A stretch of DNA of 64,000 bases, from the NCBI RefSeq assembly GCF_021650935.1, contig NZ_CP091244.1:1798001-1862000 (forward strand). Direction: 5' to 3'. The stretch comes from Thiothrix winogradskyi (GTDB taxonomy: Bacteria; Pseudomonadota; Gammaproteobacteria; Thiotrichales; Thiotrichaceae). Below are positions 1-8,253 of this stretch, piece by piece. The translations under genes were made by a program, and so were the position numbers. The notes beneath the pieces were generated by a model. It had not been told where the DNA came from. It did no database searches and saw only the letters and a list, made by a program, of their open reading frames with translations. Position 1 is the first letter of the stretch. Each line of letters starts with the position of its first letter.

Positions 1-37
1 CCAGTTTGCGATGCAGTTCTTCCGTGTCTTGCAGCAT
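1..37 (-). CDS. N-terminus of an unidentified protein (partial)
   Basis: An ATG at 35-37 on the minus strand opens a frame that runs off the left edge, encoding MLQDTEELHRKL. It starts 12 nt after the stop codon of the helicase-like gene, so the two are probably co-transcribed. Twelve residues are too few to assign a family, and no strong ribosome binding site is visible. Confidence 0.4.
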   Translation of the reverse strand, partial: MLQDTEELHRKL

Positions 38-49
38 GAGGATTCTACT

Positions 50-1669
50 TTACTTTGTCAAAATACGGCGTTTTTCCTTGTAACGGATAACGACCTGCTT
101 ATCGGTTTTCGGTTTGTCGTCTTGTGGCGTGTAATTGGGTTTTTCCCAACTGCCAATTTCATAAGAGCCACCCTGTTCACGGCGTGATGCGGGATTGCTG
201 CTCCCTGTGTACGGGCCGCCGTCGCGCTTGCGTTGTGCGCCACCATTCAGGCGACCATAAGCACCTTTGCGTTGCTGGCGATCAGCCGTGTTGGCAGGGG
301 ATTGTTCTTGACCTGTGGCAGGGCGATTGTCCCGCCGCGCGGCATTTTGTTGCTGATTGGGGTTGCTGCGTCCACCATTTTGCCCTTGATGCGGGGGGCG
401 ATTTTGTTGGGAGCCAGAACGGTTTTGTTGTGAACGTCCGCGCTCACCCTGATTGCTGCCGCCTTTGCCATGATGTTGACCCTGTTGGCGTTGTCCGCCA
501 CTGCTATTGCTGCGGTTGGTTCTGGGGGAACGGACTGAGGGGGTGAAGCCAGAAGTATGTTCCAGCGGGGCAAGCCCAGGCAAGGTGCATTGTTCTATCG
601 AGTCGCCAAGGAAGGTTTCAATTTGTTTCAGATTGTCGCGTTCACGCGGTAATACCACGGCAATCACGGCTTCTTCACGCTCTGGGCTAAGCCCTTGCAG
701 ACGCGCTTCGTAATCTTCCACCTTCTGCGGTAGCTCGAAGTTGATGATGTGTTCATCGCCTTGTAGGTTGGGCTGCAAGCCGTCTTGATCGGCATAGATC
801 AGGATGGGGGCAGAAGTACCGTTGCGTTCGGATTCGGGCAGGTCGGAAGCCACCTCGGCGGTATGCCCATGGTTGGCAAGGCTTTCAGCCAGTGCCTTGG
901 CAACTTTGGTGGTAATTGTGAAAATACAGGTGGGTTCACCGGAAAACTCATCCAGCAAATGATCCATCAGGGCAATTTTGTGAGTGTAATCGTCTGCGAG
1001 ATGCACTACTTGTGGAATCAGCAACAGCGGGTTGCGGTCGTCATCGACTTCGAGTTCTTCGGCACCGGCTAACACGGCACGGGCATAGCCGGTAATGTCA
1101 TTTTCCGGGCGCACAAACGCAATGACAGGACAGGCAGTGGTTCGTTCCGAGAGGATTTTGTTAACTAAACCGTGCAGACCTTTGTGGTAAATCGCACTAA
1201 GGTCATCAATCACCAACATTTCCAGCTTGGAAAAATCCGCTTTGTTATTGTCAACCAGGTCATTTAAACGCCCTGGTGTGGCAATCATCAGATCCAGCGG
1301 GCGGCGCAATAAGCGCATCTGCGGCTGATAAGGGCGACCGCTCACAATGAAGCCAGAGCGAATTTGTTGCTCATCGCCCATCAGGCGTTTGATCGTGTAA
1401 TTGATCTGGTTTACCCGATCGCGCCGCGAGGTCAGGATCAAGACGCGGGCGTGGCGCTGGTCTTCAATCGGGTTGGTTAACACATAGTTGATGGCAGGGA
1501 TCAGGAATGCGCCGGTTTTACCGGAAGCCGATTGCGTCCATACAATGACACTTTTATTGTGTGCAATGAGGGGAATCAACTGTTTTTGTAGATCAGTTGG
1601 ATTCTCATAACCGGCAGCTTCAATTTTAGCCGCAAACTCTGGATGTAAGCCTAATTCTGAAAAAGACAA
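50..1669 (-). CDS. DEAD-box RNA helicase-like protein with degenerate catalytic motifs
   Basis: A 539-residue protein with the two RecA-like domains of the DEAD-box family and a long low-complexity tail. The Q-motif region (residues 3-33), the P-loop lysine and threonine (TQSASGKT, 45-52) and motif Ib (TPGRL, 131-135) are recognisable. Motif II reads DDLS (155-158) instead of DEAD, no SAT motif follows, motif V (ARGxD) is replaced by a sequence containing DGLQP, and the arginine-rich motif VI is replaced by EARLQGLSP (321-329). ATP hydrolysis is therefore unlikely by family rules. Residues from about 380 to 510 are rich in Gln, Asn, Gly, Arg and Ser, as in RNA-binding or condensate-forming tails. 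The start is TTG with GGGGAG about 8 nt upstream. The role is unknown; an RNA-binding scaffold is an inference. Confidence 0.85.
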   Translation of the reverse strand: MSFSELGLHPEFAAKIEAAGYENPTDLQKQLIPLIAHNKSVIVWTQSASGKTGAFLIPAINYVLTNPIEDQRHARVLILTSRRDRVNQINYTIKRLMGDEQQIRSGFIVSGRPYQPQMRLLRRPLDLMIATPGRLNDLVDNNKADFSKLEMLVIDDLSAIYHKGLHGLVNKILSERTTACPVIAFVRPENDITGYARAVLAGAEELEVDDDRNPLLLIPQVVHLADDYTHKIALMDHLLDEFSGEPTCIFTITTKVAKALAESLANHGHTAEVASDLPESERNGTSAPILIYADQDGLQPNLQGDEHIINFELPQKVEDYEARLQGLSPEREEAVIAVVLPRERDNLKQIETFLGDSIEQCTLPGLAPLEHTSGFTPSVRSPRTNRSNSSGGQRQQGQHHGKGGSNQGERGRSQQNRSGSQQNRPPHQGQNGGRSNPNQQQNAARRDNRPATGQEQSPANTADRQQRKGAYGRLNGGAQRKRDGGPYTGSSNPASRREQGGSYEIGSWEKPNYTPQDDKPKTDKQVVIRYKEKRRILTK

Positions 1670-1812
1670 GATGGATACTCCCCGTCTGTGAATGTGGGTG
1701 AGAGTAATTAATAAATACTATCAAGCTGGAGAGGTAACGTTAACAACAAAATATTTCTAGCGCTTGCCCGTACCTGTGTTTGTAACGTCTGTATGACCCG
1801 AACGGAATAATA

Positions 1813-1844
1813 AAATTATTATATCTGTTGTTGAGAGTCAACAA
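1813..1844 (-). promoter_or_regulatory. Putative promoter with palindrome for the helicase-like gene
   Basis: On the minus strand a TTGACT hexamer (complement of 1836-1841) is followed by a very AT-rich block holding TAATTT at 17-nt spacing (1813-1818) and a perfect TATAAT at shorter spacing (1818-1823). The -35 lies inside the palindrome TTGTTGA-GAG-TCAACAA (1828-1844), which could be an operator. The implied 5' leader is about 140 nt. The rest of the 1670-1868 gap shows no gene. Confidence 0.33.
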
Positions 1845-1868
1845 ATTATGCACGTTATTGTTGCGAAT

Positions 1869-3233
1869 TTACATCACAATTTCTATCGCTTTCTCCAATC
1901 TGGCAATGGCGACCACTTTCATGCCCTCAATCGGGTGACGTGGTTTGTTTCCTTTCGCTACGATAGCCTGTTTAAAACCGTGTTTGGCTGCCTCACGCAA
2001 ACGCTCCTCACCGTTTGGAACCGGGCGAATCTCGCCTGCCAGCCCAACTTCTCCGAAAACCACCAGATCAGCAGGCAGAGGACGGTTGCGAAAACTTGAG
2101 AGAGCCGCCAACAACAATGATAAATCAGCAGCGGTTTCTGAAATCTTAACACCACCGACAACATTTATGAATACGTCTTGGTCAAACATTGAGATTCCGG
2201 CGTGCCGATGCAGCACTGCTAAGAGCATGGCAAGGCGATTTTGTTCCAATCCCAAGGTCACGCGGCGCGGAACGGCACCGTGGCTTTGATCGACCAGCGC
2301 TTGCACTTCCACCATGAGCGGGCGTGTACCTTCGCGTGTGACCATGATGACACTGCCGGAAACGGGTTCTTCGTGGCGTGACAGAAAAATGGCAGACGGG
2401 TTGCTGACGCCTTTCAAGCCTTGTTCGGTCATGGCGAACACGCCCAGTTCGTTGACTGCCCCGAAACGGTTTTTGACGGCGCGAATAATGCGGTAACGTC
2501 CGCCCGGGTCGCCTTCAAAATACAGCACGGTATCAACCATGTGTTCGAGGACACGCGGCCCTGCCAATGTGCCTTCTTTGGTGACATGACCGACCAAAAA
2601 CATCGCGGTGTTGGTTTGCTTGGCGAAACGCACCAGCTTAGCCGCTGATTCACGGATTTGGCTGACCGAACCGGGGGCAGCCTGCAGACTGTCCGTAAAC
2701 ACGGTTTGGATGGAATCAATCACCATCAATTGCGGTTTTTCTTGCACCACCAAACTGAGGATGGTTTCCACACAGGTTTCAGTGAGCAAGCGCAAGTGGT
2801 CGCTGGGTAGCCCTAGGCGCTTAGCACGTAAGCCTACTTGTTGTAGCGATTCTTCCCCGGTCACGTACAGGGTTTTCATCTCGGTTAAGGTGGCAAGCGT
2901 TTGCAGCAAAATGGTGGATTTGCCAATACCAGGATCGCCACCGATTAGCACCACAGAACCGGATACCAAGCCTCCGCCGAGCACCCGATCGAGTTCGGGT
3001 TGGTGGGTGAGGATGCGGGGCGCTTCGCTTAAACTGACTTCGTTGAGGGAACGAATCACGGCGGTTTCACCCGCGTAGCCTCCCGCCCGTTGATTGGCTG
3101 CTTGCTTGTTTGCCGGTAGGCTGACGCTTTCCTCCAAGGTATTCCATGCACCACACTCACCGCATTGCCCGCTCCATTTGGGATGCAGGCTGCCGCAGGC
3201 GGTGCAATGGTACTGGAGCTTTGCCTTACTCAT
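1869..3233 (-). CDS. radA: DNA repair protein RadA (Sms)
   Basis: A 454-residue RadA/Sms, a RecA-like ATPase that promotes branch migration of recombination intermediates. The N-terminus has the four-cysteine zinc finger (CTACGSLHPKWSGQCGEC). It is followed by Walker A (GGDPGIGKST), Walker B (LMVIDSIQ), the RadA signature KNRFG and a Lon-like C-terminal domain. Length and order are normal for the family. The ATG at 3231-3233 overlaps the stop of the upstream corC-like gene by 8 nt, suggesting translational coupling. Confidence 0.96.
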   Translation of the reverse strand: MSKAKLQYHCTACGSLHPKWSGQCGECGAWNTLEESVSLPANKQAANQRAGGYAGETAVIRSLNEVSLSEAPRILTHQPELDRVLGGGLVSGSVVLIGGDPGIGKSTILLQTLATLTEMKTLYVTGEESLQQVGLRAKRLGLPSDHLRLLTETCVETILSLVVQEKPQLMVIDSIQTVFTDSLQAAPGSVSQIRESAAKLVRFAKQTNTAMFLVGHVTKEGTLAGPRVLEHMVDTVLYFEGDPGGRYRIIRAVKNRFGAVNELGVFAMTEQGLKGVSNPSAIFLSRHEEPVSGSVIMVTREGTRPLMVEVQALVDQSHGAVPRRVTLGLEQNRLAMLLAVLHRHAGISMFDQDVFINVVGGVKISETAADLSLLLAALSSFRNRPLPADLVVFGEVGLAGEIRPVPNGEERLREAAKHGFKQAIVAKGNKPRHPIEGMKVVAIARLEKAIEIVM

Positions 3234-4515
3234 CGTTATCAGTTTCGTTGCGCTGAATTTTGGGGTGGATGATCAGGGTTTTAACCGCATTGTTGCGGGT
3301 TTTACGAATTTCCAGCGGATAATCATCAATCAGCATGGTCATACCGGGGACGGGAATGGATTCCAGGTGCTCTAGAATCAAGCCATTGATGGTATTGGCT
3401 TCTTCCGAGGCGAAGTTGCTGCCCACTTCGCGGTTAATGTCACGGATGGGGATGCTGCCATCCACCCAATAACTGCCATCGTCCATACGGCGGATTTCCC
3501 GTGATTGGTTGCTGGGGGCGCTGGAAAATTCACCGACAATTTCTTCCAGAATGTCTTCGAGCGCGACCAGACCGAGAATTTCACCGTATTCATCCACAAC
3601 CAAGGCAATACGGCGGCTTTCCGTTTTGAAGTTCAGCAATTGTTGAGTTAATGGGGTGCTTTCCGGGATGAAGTACGCGGGGCGAATGCTGGCTTCAAAG
3701 CGTTCTTTGTCTAAATGCCCGTCACGGAACAGTGGCAAGAGTTTGCGCAGGTGCACGAAACCAATCACATTGTCGAGGCTTTCGCGGTAGACCAGCAGGC
3801 GGGTGAAATTGCTATTGGTAATTTGTTTTTCGAGTTCATTCCAGTCGTCATTCAGATCTAACCCGACCAGTTGGCTACGCGGAATCATAATGTCTTCCAC
3901 GGTGGCGCTTTCCATGTCCATAACGCGCAATAGCATATCGAGGTGCGTTTGGGGAATATGAGCGCCAGCAGAGCTGACAACTGTGCGCAATTCCTCATGG
4001 CTGAGGGCCACGCGACTGGCTTCATCGCTGTGTGCCCCAAATAAGCGCAGAATGCCATTGGTAAATAAATTCAGCAGCCAGACGAAGGGTAACATGACCT
4101 TCATTAAAACGGCGTAAACCCGCGAAGCCGCAAACGCAATGGGTTCGGGGTGCATGGCACCGAGTGTTTTGGGGGTGATTTCGCCGAAAATCAGGAGTAA
4201 GAATGTTAAAATACCGGTTGCAATTGCCAAGCCTGCATCGCCAAACAAGCGCAAACCTAGCAAAGTGGCTAATTGTGTAATCAGAATGTTAACAAAGTTA
4301 TTGCCTAATAATATCAGGCTAATCAGGCGGTCAGTTCGTTTCAGTAATTTTTGCGCGAGTCTTGCACCTGAGTGACCTTTTTCAGCAAGGTGTTTGAGTT
4401 TGTAGCGGTTGAGCGACATCAACGCGGTTTCAGAGCCAGAGAAAAACGCTGAGAGCAGAAACAGGATAAACAAGGCAGAAAACAGTATGCCTAGGGGGAT
4501 TTCATTAATGTCCAC
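3226..4515 (-). CDS. corC: HlyC/CorC family transporter (CNNM plus CBS domains)
   Basis: An inner-membrane protein of about 429 residues. An N-terminal DUF21/CNNM domain has several membrane helices and the SGSETALMSLNR motif; a pair of CBS domains and a C-terminal CorC_HlyC domain follow. The family is linked to Mg2+ and Co2+ export or regulation. It corresponds to E. coli YfjD (CorB), which also sits beside ypjD and ffh. The frame is open for 50 further residues upstream, but the GTG at 4513-4515, two bases after the ypjD stop codon, gives the family's usual N-terminus (DINEIPLGILFSALF) and fits coupled translation. The exact transport role is not shown by the sequence. Confidence 0.88.
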   Translation of the reverse strand: MDINEIPLGILFSALFILFLLSAFFSGSETALMSLNRYKLKHLAEKGHSGARLAQKLLKRTDRLISLILLGNNFVNILITQLATLLGLRLFGDAGLAIATGILTFLLLIFGEITPKTLGAMHPEPIAFAASRVYAVLMKVMLPFVWLLNLFTNGILRLFGAHSDEASRVALSHEELRTVVSSAGAHIPQTHLDMLLRVMDMESATVEDIMIPRSQLVGLDLNDDWNELEKQITNSNFTRLLVYRESLDNVIGFVHLRKLLPLFRDGHLDKERFEASIRPAYFIPESTPLTQQLLNFKTESRRIALVVDEYGEILGLVALEDILEEIVGEFSSAPSNQSREIRRMDDGSYWVDGSIPIRDINREVGSNFASEEANTINGLILEHLESIPVPGMTMLIDDYPLEIRKTRNNAVKTLIIHPKIQRNETDNDE

Positions 4516-4517
4516 AA

Positions 4518-5321
4518 TTATTTTACCAAAAACTCTAATACGAATTTGCTGCCAAAAAAAGCCAGCATAAGGATGAAAAAGCCACTGAGTGTCCAGCGGA
4601 TGGCGATGCGCCCGCGCCAGCCATAACGCCAGTGACCCACCAGTAATCCGGTAAATACAACCCATGCCAGGATTGACAGAATGGTTTTATGCACCAAGTG
4701 TTGGGCAAACAGGTTATCGACGTATAAGACACCGCTAAACAAGCCAAAAGATAACAGGATAATACCCAGCAGGATCAATTTGAACAGCAGGGATTCCATA
4801 TCCAGCAGCGGTGGTAAGGTGCGAATTAACCCGCCCGGCTGGTGATTATGCAGATGTTTATTTTGCAGTGCCAGTAATAATGCCTGCAATGCAGCGAGGG
4901 TTAACATGCTGTAAGCCAATAGAGAGATGAAAATATGCACGCCCAAGCCATTGTTTAAGTTAATGGCGGCAGTTTGACCGGAATTCAGCAATGGCAACAG
5001 CATCGCGCTTGCCGTAAAGGGTACGACGAAAATCCCCAGCGTTTCCAGTGGGCGTTTCAACATGGTAATAAACAGCAAGAGGTTGCATAGCCACATAACG
5101 ATGGAACTGGCCGTAGCAAAGCTGATGGACAGACCATCTGCCTGCCAAACATGATGCAATATGCTCCAACCGTGCAGGCTCAGTGAAAGCAGCCAGAGCA
5201 ACACCAGTACGCTACGGTACTTAGGTGAGCGCGTTTGTAAGCGATCCCGCAGGCGCACCCCAATCAGTAGCCAAGTTGCCAGCCATGCCAGTGTGGCAAG
5301 TACGTTAAGTGTTGTTGTCAT
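4518..5321 (-). CDS. ypjD: Inner-membrane protein YpjD (CcsA-like)
   Basis: A 267-residue polytopic membrane protein, about eight helices, of the CcsA/YpjD family. The C-terminal stretch around FAQHLVHKTILS and RYGWRGRIAIRW closely fits the YpjD subgroup. The WWD-type haem-handling motif of true cytochrome c assembly CcsA proteins is not evident, so a direct role in cytochrome c maturation should not be assumed. Its order with corC and its divergence from ffh match the arrangement known in enterobacteria. The start is the ATG at 5319-5321. Confidence 0.88.
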   Translation of the reverse strand: MTTTLNVLATLAWLATWLLIGVRLRDRLQTRSPKYRSVLVLLWLLSLSLHGWSILHHVWQADGLSISFATASSIVMWLCNLLLFITMLKRPLETLGIFVVPFTASAMLLPLLNSGQTAAINLNNGLGVHIFISLLAYSMLTLAALQALLLALQNKHLHNHQPGGLIRTLPPLLDMESLLFKLILLGIILLSFGLFSGVLYVDNLFAQHLVHKTILSILAWVVFTGLLVGHWRYGWRGRIAIRWTLSGFFILMLAFFGSKFVLEFLVK

Positions 5322-5403
5322 TACTCAAACAGATTTCATGGGTTGGGACGTTTATTTTCCAGTTTACGTAACCGTTTCGGGAACGCATTCGTGTTTGCTT
5401 TAG

Positions 5404-5412
5404 TGCTATGAT
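5404..5412 (+). promoter_or_regulatory. Extended -10 promoter for ffh
   Basis: TATGAT at 5407-5412 is preceded by TG one base away (5404-5405), the extended -10 form that tolerates a poor -35. It lies about 42 nt before the ffh ATG. No good -35 hexamer is visible at normal spacing. Confidence 0.45.
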
Positions 5413-5453
5413 AGCAACTTGTGCCTGAATGGGACTAGCAAGAAGTCAAAATC

Positions 5454-6839
5454 ATGTTCGAGAATTTAAGTGAACGTCTTTCGCAGACGGTAAAAAAACT
5501 ACGCGGTCAGGCACGTCTGACCGATGAAAACATTAAAGATGCCCTGCGTGATGTGCGCATGGCACTGTTAGAGGCGGATGTGGCGCTGCCAGTGGTGCGT
5601 GAGTTCACCAATCGGGTGCGCGAGCGTGCGATTGGGCAAGAGGTATTGGAAAGCCTTAGCCCCGGTCAAGCTTTAATCAAAGTGGTCAACGATGAATTGG
5701 TTGGTCTCATGGGTAAAGCCAACGAAACGCTGTCGCTGAATGCGCAACCACCCGCTGTCATTCTCATGGCAGGTTTGCAGGGCGCGGGTAAAACCACCAC
5801 GGTCGGTAAACTGACCCGCTTCCTGAAAGAGCGTCAGAACAAGTCGGTCATGGTGGCGAGCTGTGACGTTTACCGCCCTGCCGCGATTAAACAGCTTGAA
5901 ACCATTGCCGGGCAGACTGGGGGGATCTTCTTCCCCAGTGAGAATGCCCAAAAGCCGGTGGACATCGCTAAAGCGGCGGTGGCGCAGGCAAAACTCAAGT
6001 ACATGGATGTGCTGATCATTGATACCGCCGGGCGCTTGCACGTCGATGCGGAGATGATGGCGGAAATTCAAGCCATCCATTCTGCCGTGAATCCGGTGGA
6101 AACGTTGTTTGTGGTGGATAGCATGACCGGTCAGGATGCTGCCAACACCGCCAAAGCCTTTGGTGATGCCTTGCCGTTGACAGGGGTGGTACTGACCAAG
6201 GCTGATGGGGATGCACGCGGTGGTGCGGCTTTGTCGGTGCGTTACATTACCGGCAAACCGATTAAGTTTATCGGGATGGGCGAAAAGCTGGATGCGTTAG
6301 AGCCTTTCCACCCCGAACGTATGGCATCGCGTATTCTGGGCATGGGCGACGTGCTGAGCTTGATTGAAGAAGCCCAGCGTCAGGTTGACCATAAAAAGGC
6401 GGCGCACTTAGCTAAAAAGCTGAATAAGGGCAAATCGTTTGATTTTGAAGATTTGCGTGACCAAATGCAGCAAATGCAAAAAATGGGTGGCATGGCGGGC
6501 TTAATGGATAAGTTGCCGGGGATGGGAAATCTGCCCGCTAACGTCAAAGATCAAGCCAATGACAAAGAAGTGCGTCGCATGATTGCCATCATCAATTCCA
6601 TGACGCTGGAAGAGCGCCGTAACCCAGATCTTATCAAAGCATCCCGCAAGCGTAGGATTGCTGCTGGTTGCGGGTTGCAAGTTCAGGATGTGAATCGTCT
6701 GCTGAAACAGCACTTGCAAATGAGCAAAATGATGAAGCAGTTTTCTAAAGGTGGCTTGCGCAAACTCATGACGGGGATGAAAGGTAAGTTGCCGATGGGC
6801 GGTGGTGGTTTCCCACCTATGGGGGGGTTCCCAGGGTAG
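5454..6839 (+). CDS. ffh: Signal recognition particle protein Ffh
   Basis: A 461-residue Ffh, the SRP GTPase that binds signal sequences of nascent inner-membrane proteins and docks with FtsY. The N domain is followed by the GTPase G domain with G1 GLQGAGKT (107-114), DTAGR and TKADGDARGG. The C-terminal M domain is methionine-rich (DQMQQMQKMGGMAGLMDK and the QMSKMMKQF region) and ends in a Gly/Pro/Met-rich tail. Length and order are typical. It is transcribed away from ypjD. Confidence 0.98.
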   Translation: MFENLSERLSQTVKKLRGQARLTDENIKDALRDVRMALLEADVALPVVREFTNRVRERAIGQEVLESLSPGQALIKVVNDELVGLMGKANETLSLNAQPPAVILMAGLQGAGKTTTVGKLTRFLKERQNKSVMVASCDVYRPAAIKQLETIAGQTGGIFFPSENAQKPVDIAKAAVAQAKLKYMDVLIIDTAGRLHVDAEMMAEIQAIHSAVNPVETLFVVDSMTGQDAANTAKAFGDALPLTGVVLTKADGDARGGAALSVRYITGKPIKFIGMGEKLDALEPFHPERMASRILGMGDVLSLIEEAQRQVDHKKAAHLAKKLNKGKSFDFEDLRDQMQQMQKMGGMAGLMDKLPGMGNLPANVKDQANDKEVRRMIAIINSMTLEERRNPDLIKASRKRRIAAGCGLQVQDVNRLLKQHLQMSKMMKQFSKGGLRKLMTGMKGKLPMGGGGFPPMGGFPG

Positions 6840-6899
6840 CTATATTAGCTTTTTTTGATATTTCTGGCGACCATTAAGGAAATTTACGCTAAGATGGGT

Positions 6900-6928
6900 T
6901 TGCCTACTGAATTGTCTAGTTGTATGAT
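6900..6928 (+). promoter_or_regulatory. Sigma-70-type promoter upstream of the first small lipoprotein
   Basis: TTGCCT (6900-6905), a 17-nt spacer and TATGAT (6923-6928) form a good consensus match. The predicted leader is about 100 nt, ending in the ribosome binding site AGAGGG (7021-7026). Confidence 0.55.
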
Positions 6929-7036
6929 GCGCTTCATCCAGAAAATTCATGGCCTGGATTAAAGCTAATGCCGTCACCTTTATGGGGGTGGCTTGGTTTC
7001 CATTTACAAATCAATTATTTAGAGGGTTTTACTATT

Positions 7037-7300
7037 ATGAAAATCAAATCTCAAGTGGCTATCGCTGGTTTGTTGTTCGCTGGCTTGCTGGCAACTGGTT
7101 GCCAACAGCAGTCTGCTCAGCAAACTGCTGAAGTTCCTGCTGCTGCTGCGCCTGCACCTGCTGCACCTGCTCCTGTTGCTCCAGTACGTCAAGCACCTGC
7201 ACCAGTAGTTCCTAAAGTTAAAGCTAAAGGTAACTACAAAGGTCCAGTCGCTATGGATCCAGCTTCTCAAGGCGCAATGCAGCAATATCAACAGCGTTAA
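7037..7300 (+). CDS. Small Ala/Pro-rich lipoprotein, paralogue 1
   Basis: An 87-residue predicted lipoprotein of unknown function. The N-terminus (MKIKSQVAIAGLLFAGLLATGC) is a lipoprotein signal peptide with lipobox ATGC, so the mature protein should be lipid-anchored. An Ala/Pro/Gln-rich linker follows. The C-terminus carries PKVKAKGNYKG and then MDPASQGAMQQYQQR. This C-terminal block is nearly identical in the next gene, so the two are paralogues. The frame is open further upstream, but the ATG at 7037 is chosen because it begins the signal peptide and follows AGAGGG. No known family is recognised. Confidence 0.8.
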   Translation: MKIKSQVAIAGLLFAGLLATGCQQQSAQQTAEVPAAAAPAPAAPAPVAPVRQAPAPVVPKVKAKGNYKGPVAMDPASQGAMQQYQQR

Positions 7301-7361
7301 TCTTAAGCTGTTAATATTCGGCGCTGTAGATACTCTGCCTTTTGGGTAGTTGTATTGCGAA

Positions 7362-7393
7362 GAGCCTCTTGTTACGACAAGGGGCTTTTTTTT
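7362..7393 (+). terminator. Rho-independent terminator after lipoprotein 1
   Basis: An 11-bp stem with two wobble pairs (GAGCCTCTTGT with ACAAGGGGCTT), loop TACG, is followed by eight T residues. The remaining gap up to 7643 shows no gene and no clear promoter. Confidence 0.8.
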
Positions 7394-7643
7394 GAAAAGG
7401 GTTTCTGTCGTTATCTTTATCTGCACATAAATTTTTTTTTGTTTGAACCTTTTCTGCATTTAATGCAACTATCTGTCAGGCTTGAACGTTCGCCTGCACG
7501 AATCTAACCCTTTGGGAATCTTGCGTTTCTAAAGGTTTTTTGTGGTAATTCGTGCTAAATTCATTCCTGTGTGTGGTAAATACCCCCTTGAGTTTTTGCT
7601 ACACCGTGTGTGTTTCCCTTAAACAATGAAAGAGACTAAGACG

Positions 7644-8018
7644 ATGAAAATCAAATCTCAACTGACACTGGCAACCCTGATCGTTGCTGCTATGTTCGCT
7701 ACTGGTTGCCAACAACTAGGTAGCGTTAGTCAGCAAACTGCTCAGCAAGTTGCTCCTGCTGCTGCTGCTGATGCAAAGCCTGCTGCTGGCAAAGCTGCAC
7801 CTGCTGCTGGCGAACACTGCCATGAAGATGCGCCACCTTGCGCAACTAAGTGCCACAGCCATGCGGGTGCTACCCCTGGTCATAAACACGTTTATGGTTG
7901 TGTCGCTGGTCAAGGCAAGCGCCCAGTTGTTCCTAAGGTCAAAGCTAAAGGTAACTACAAAGGTGCAGTTTCTATGGATCAGTCTTCTAAGTCTGTCATG
8001 CAGCAATACCAGAAGTAA
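7644..8018 (+). CDS. Small lipoprotein, paralogue 2, with Cys/His-rich insertion
   Basis: A 124-residue predicted lipoprotein, paralogous to the preceding gene. It has the same signal peptide style (MKIKSQ...FATGCQQ), an Ala/Pro-rich linker and the C-terminal block VVPKVKAKGNYKGAVSMDQ ending MQQYQK. Unlike its neighbour it carries about 38 extra residues dense in Cys and His (HCHEDAPPCATKCHSHAG, then HKHVYGC), which could bind a metal or form disulfides in the periplasm. The ATG at 7644 is preferred over 7626 because it follows GAAAGAG and matches the paralogue start. Function unknown. Confidence 0.78.
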   Translation: MKIKSQLTLATLIVAAMFATGCQQLGSVSQQTAQQVAPAAAADAKPAAGKAAPAAGEHCHEDAPPCATKCHSHAGATPGHKHVYGCVAGQGKRPVVPKVKAKGNYKGAVSMDQSSKSVMQQYQK

Positions 8019-8072
8019 TGATGGGTGTGAAAGTGGCTGATGAGCAATCATTAGCAACTTGAAGTGATCTGA

Positions 8073-8107
8073 AACGGCTCTATTACCCTGTAATCGAGCC
8101 GTTTTTA
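8073..8107 (+). terminator. Rho-independent terminator after lipoprotein 2
   Basis: A 14-bp stem with one mismatch (AACGGCTCTATTAC and GTAATCGAGCCGTT, loop CCT) runs into a T-rich tail. No gene or clear promoter is seen between here and 8253. Confidence 0.82.
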
Positions 8108-8253
8108 TTGAAATCCTTGATAAGCTGAACTACCCTAGCAACCTTTAGGAACTTATGGGCATTTTTCCTATCCTAACGTTTGTATGGGGATGGCCTGTTG
8201 GGCGTCTGTTTATTTAGTGTTCTTCTGATGAACCGTATCAAGTTGTAAATTTC

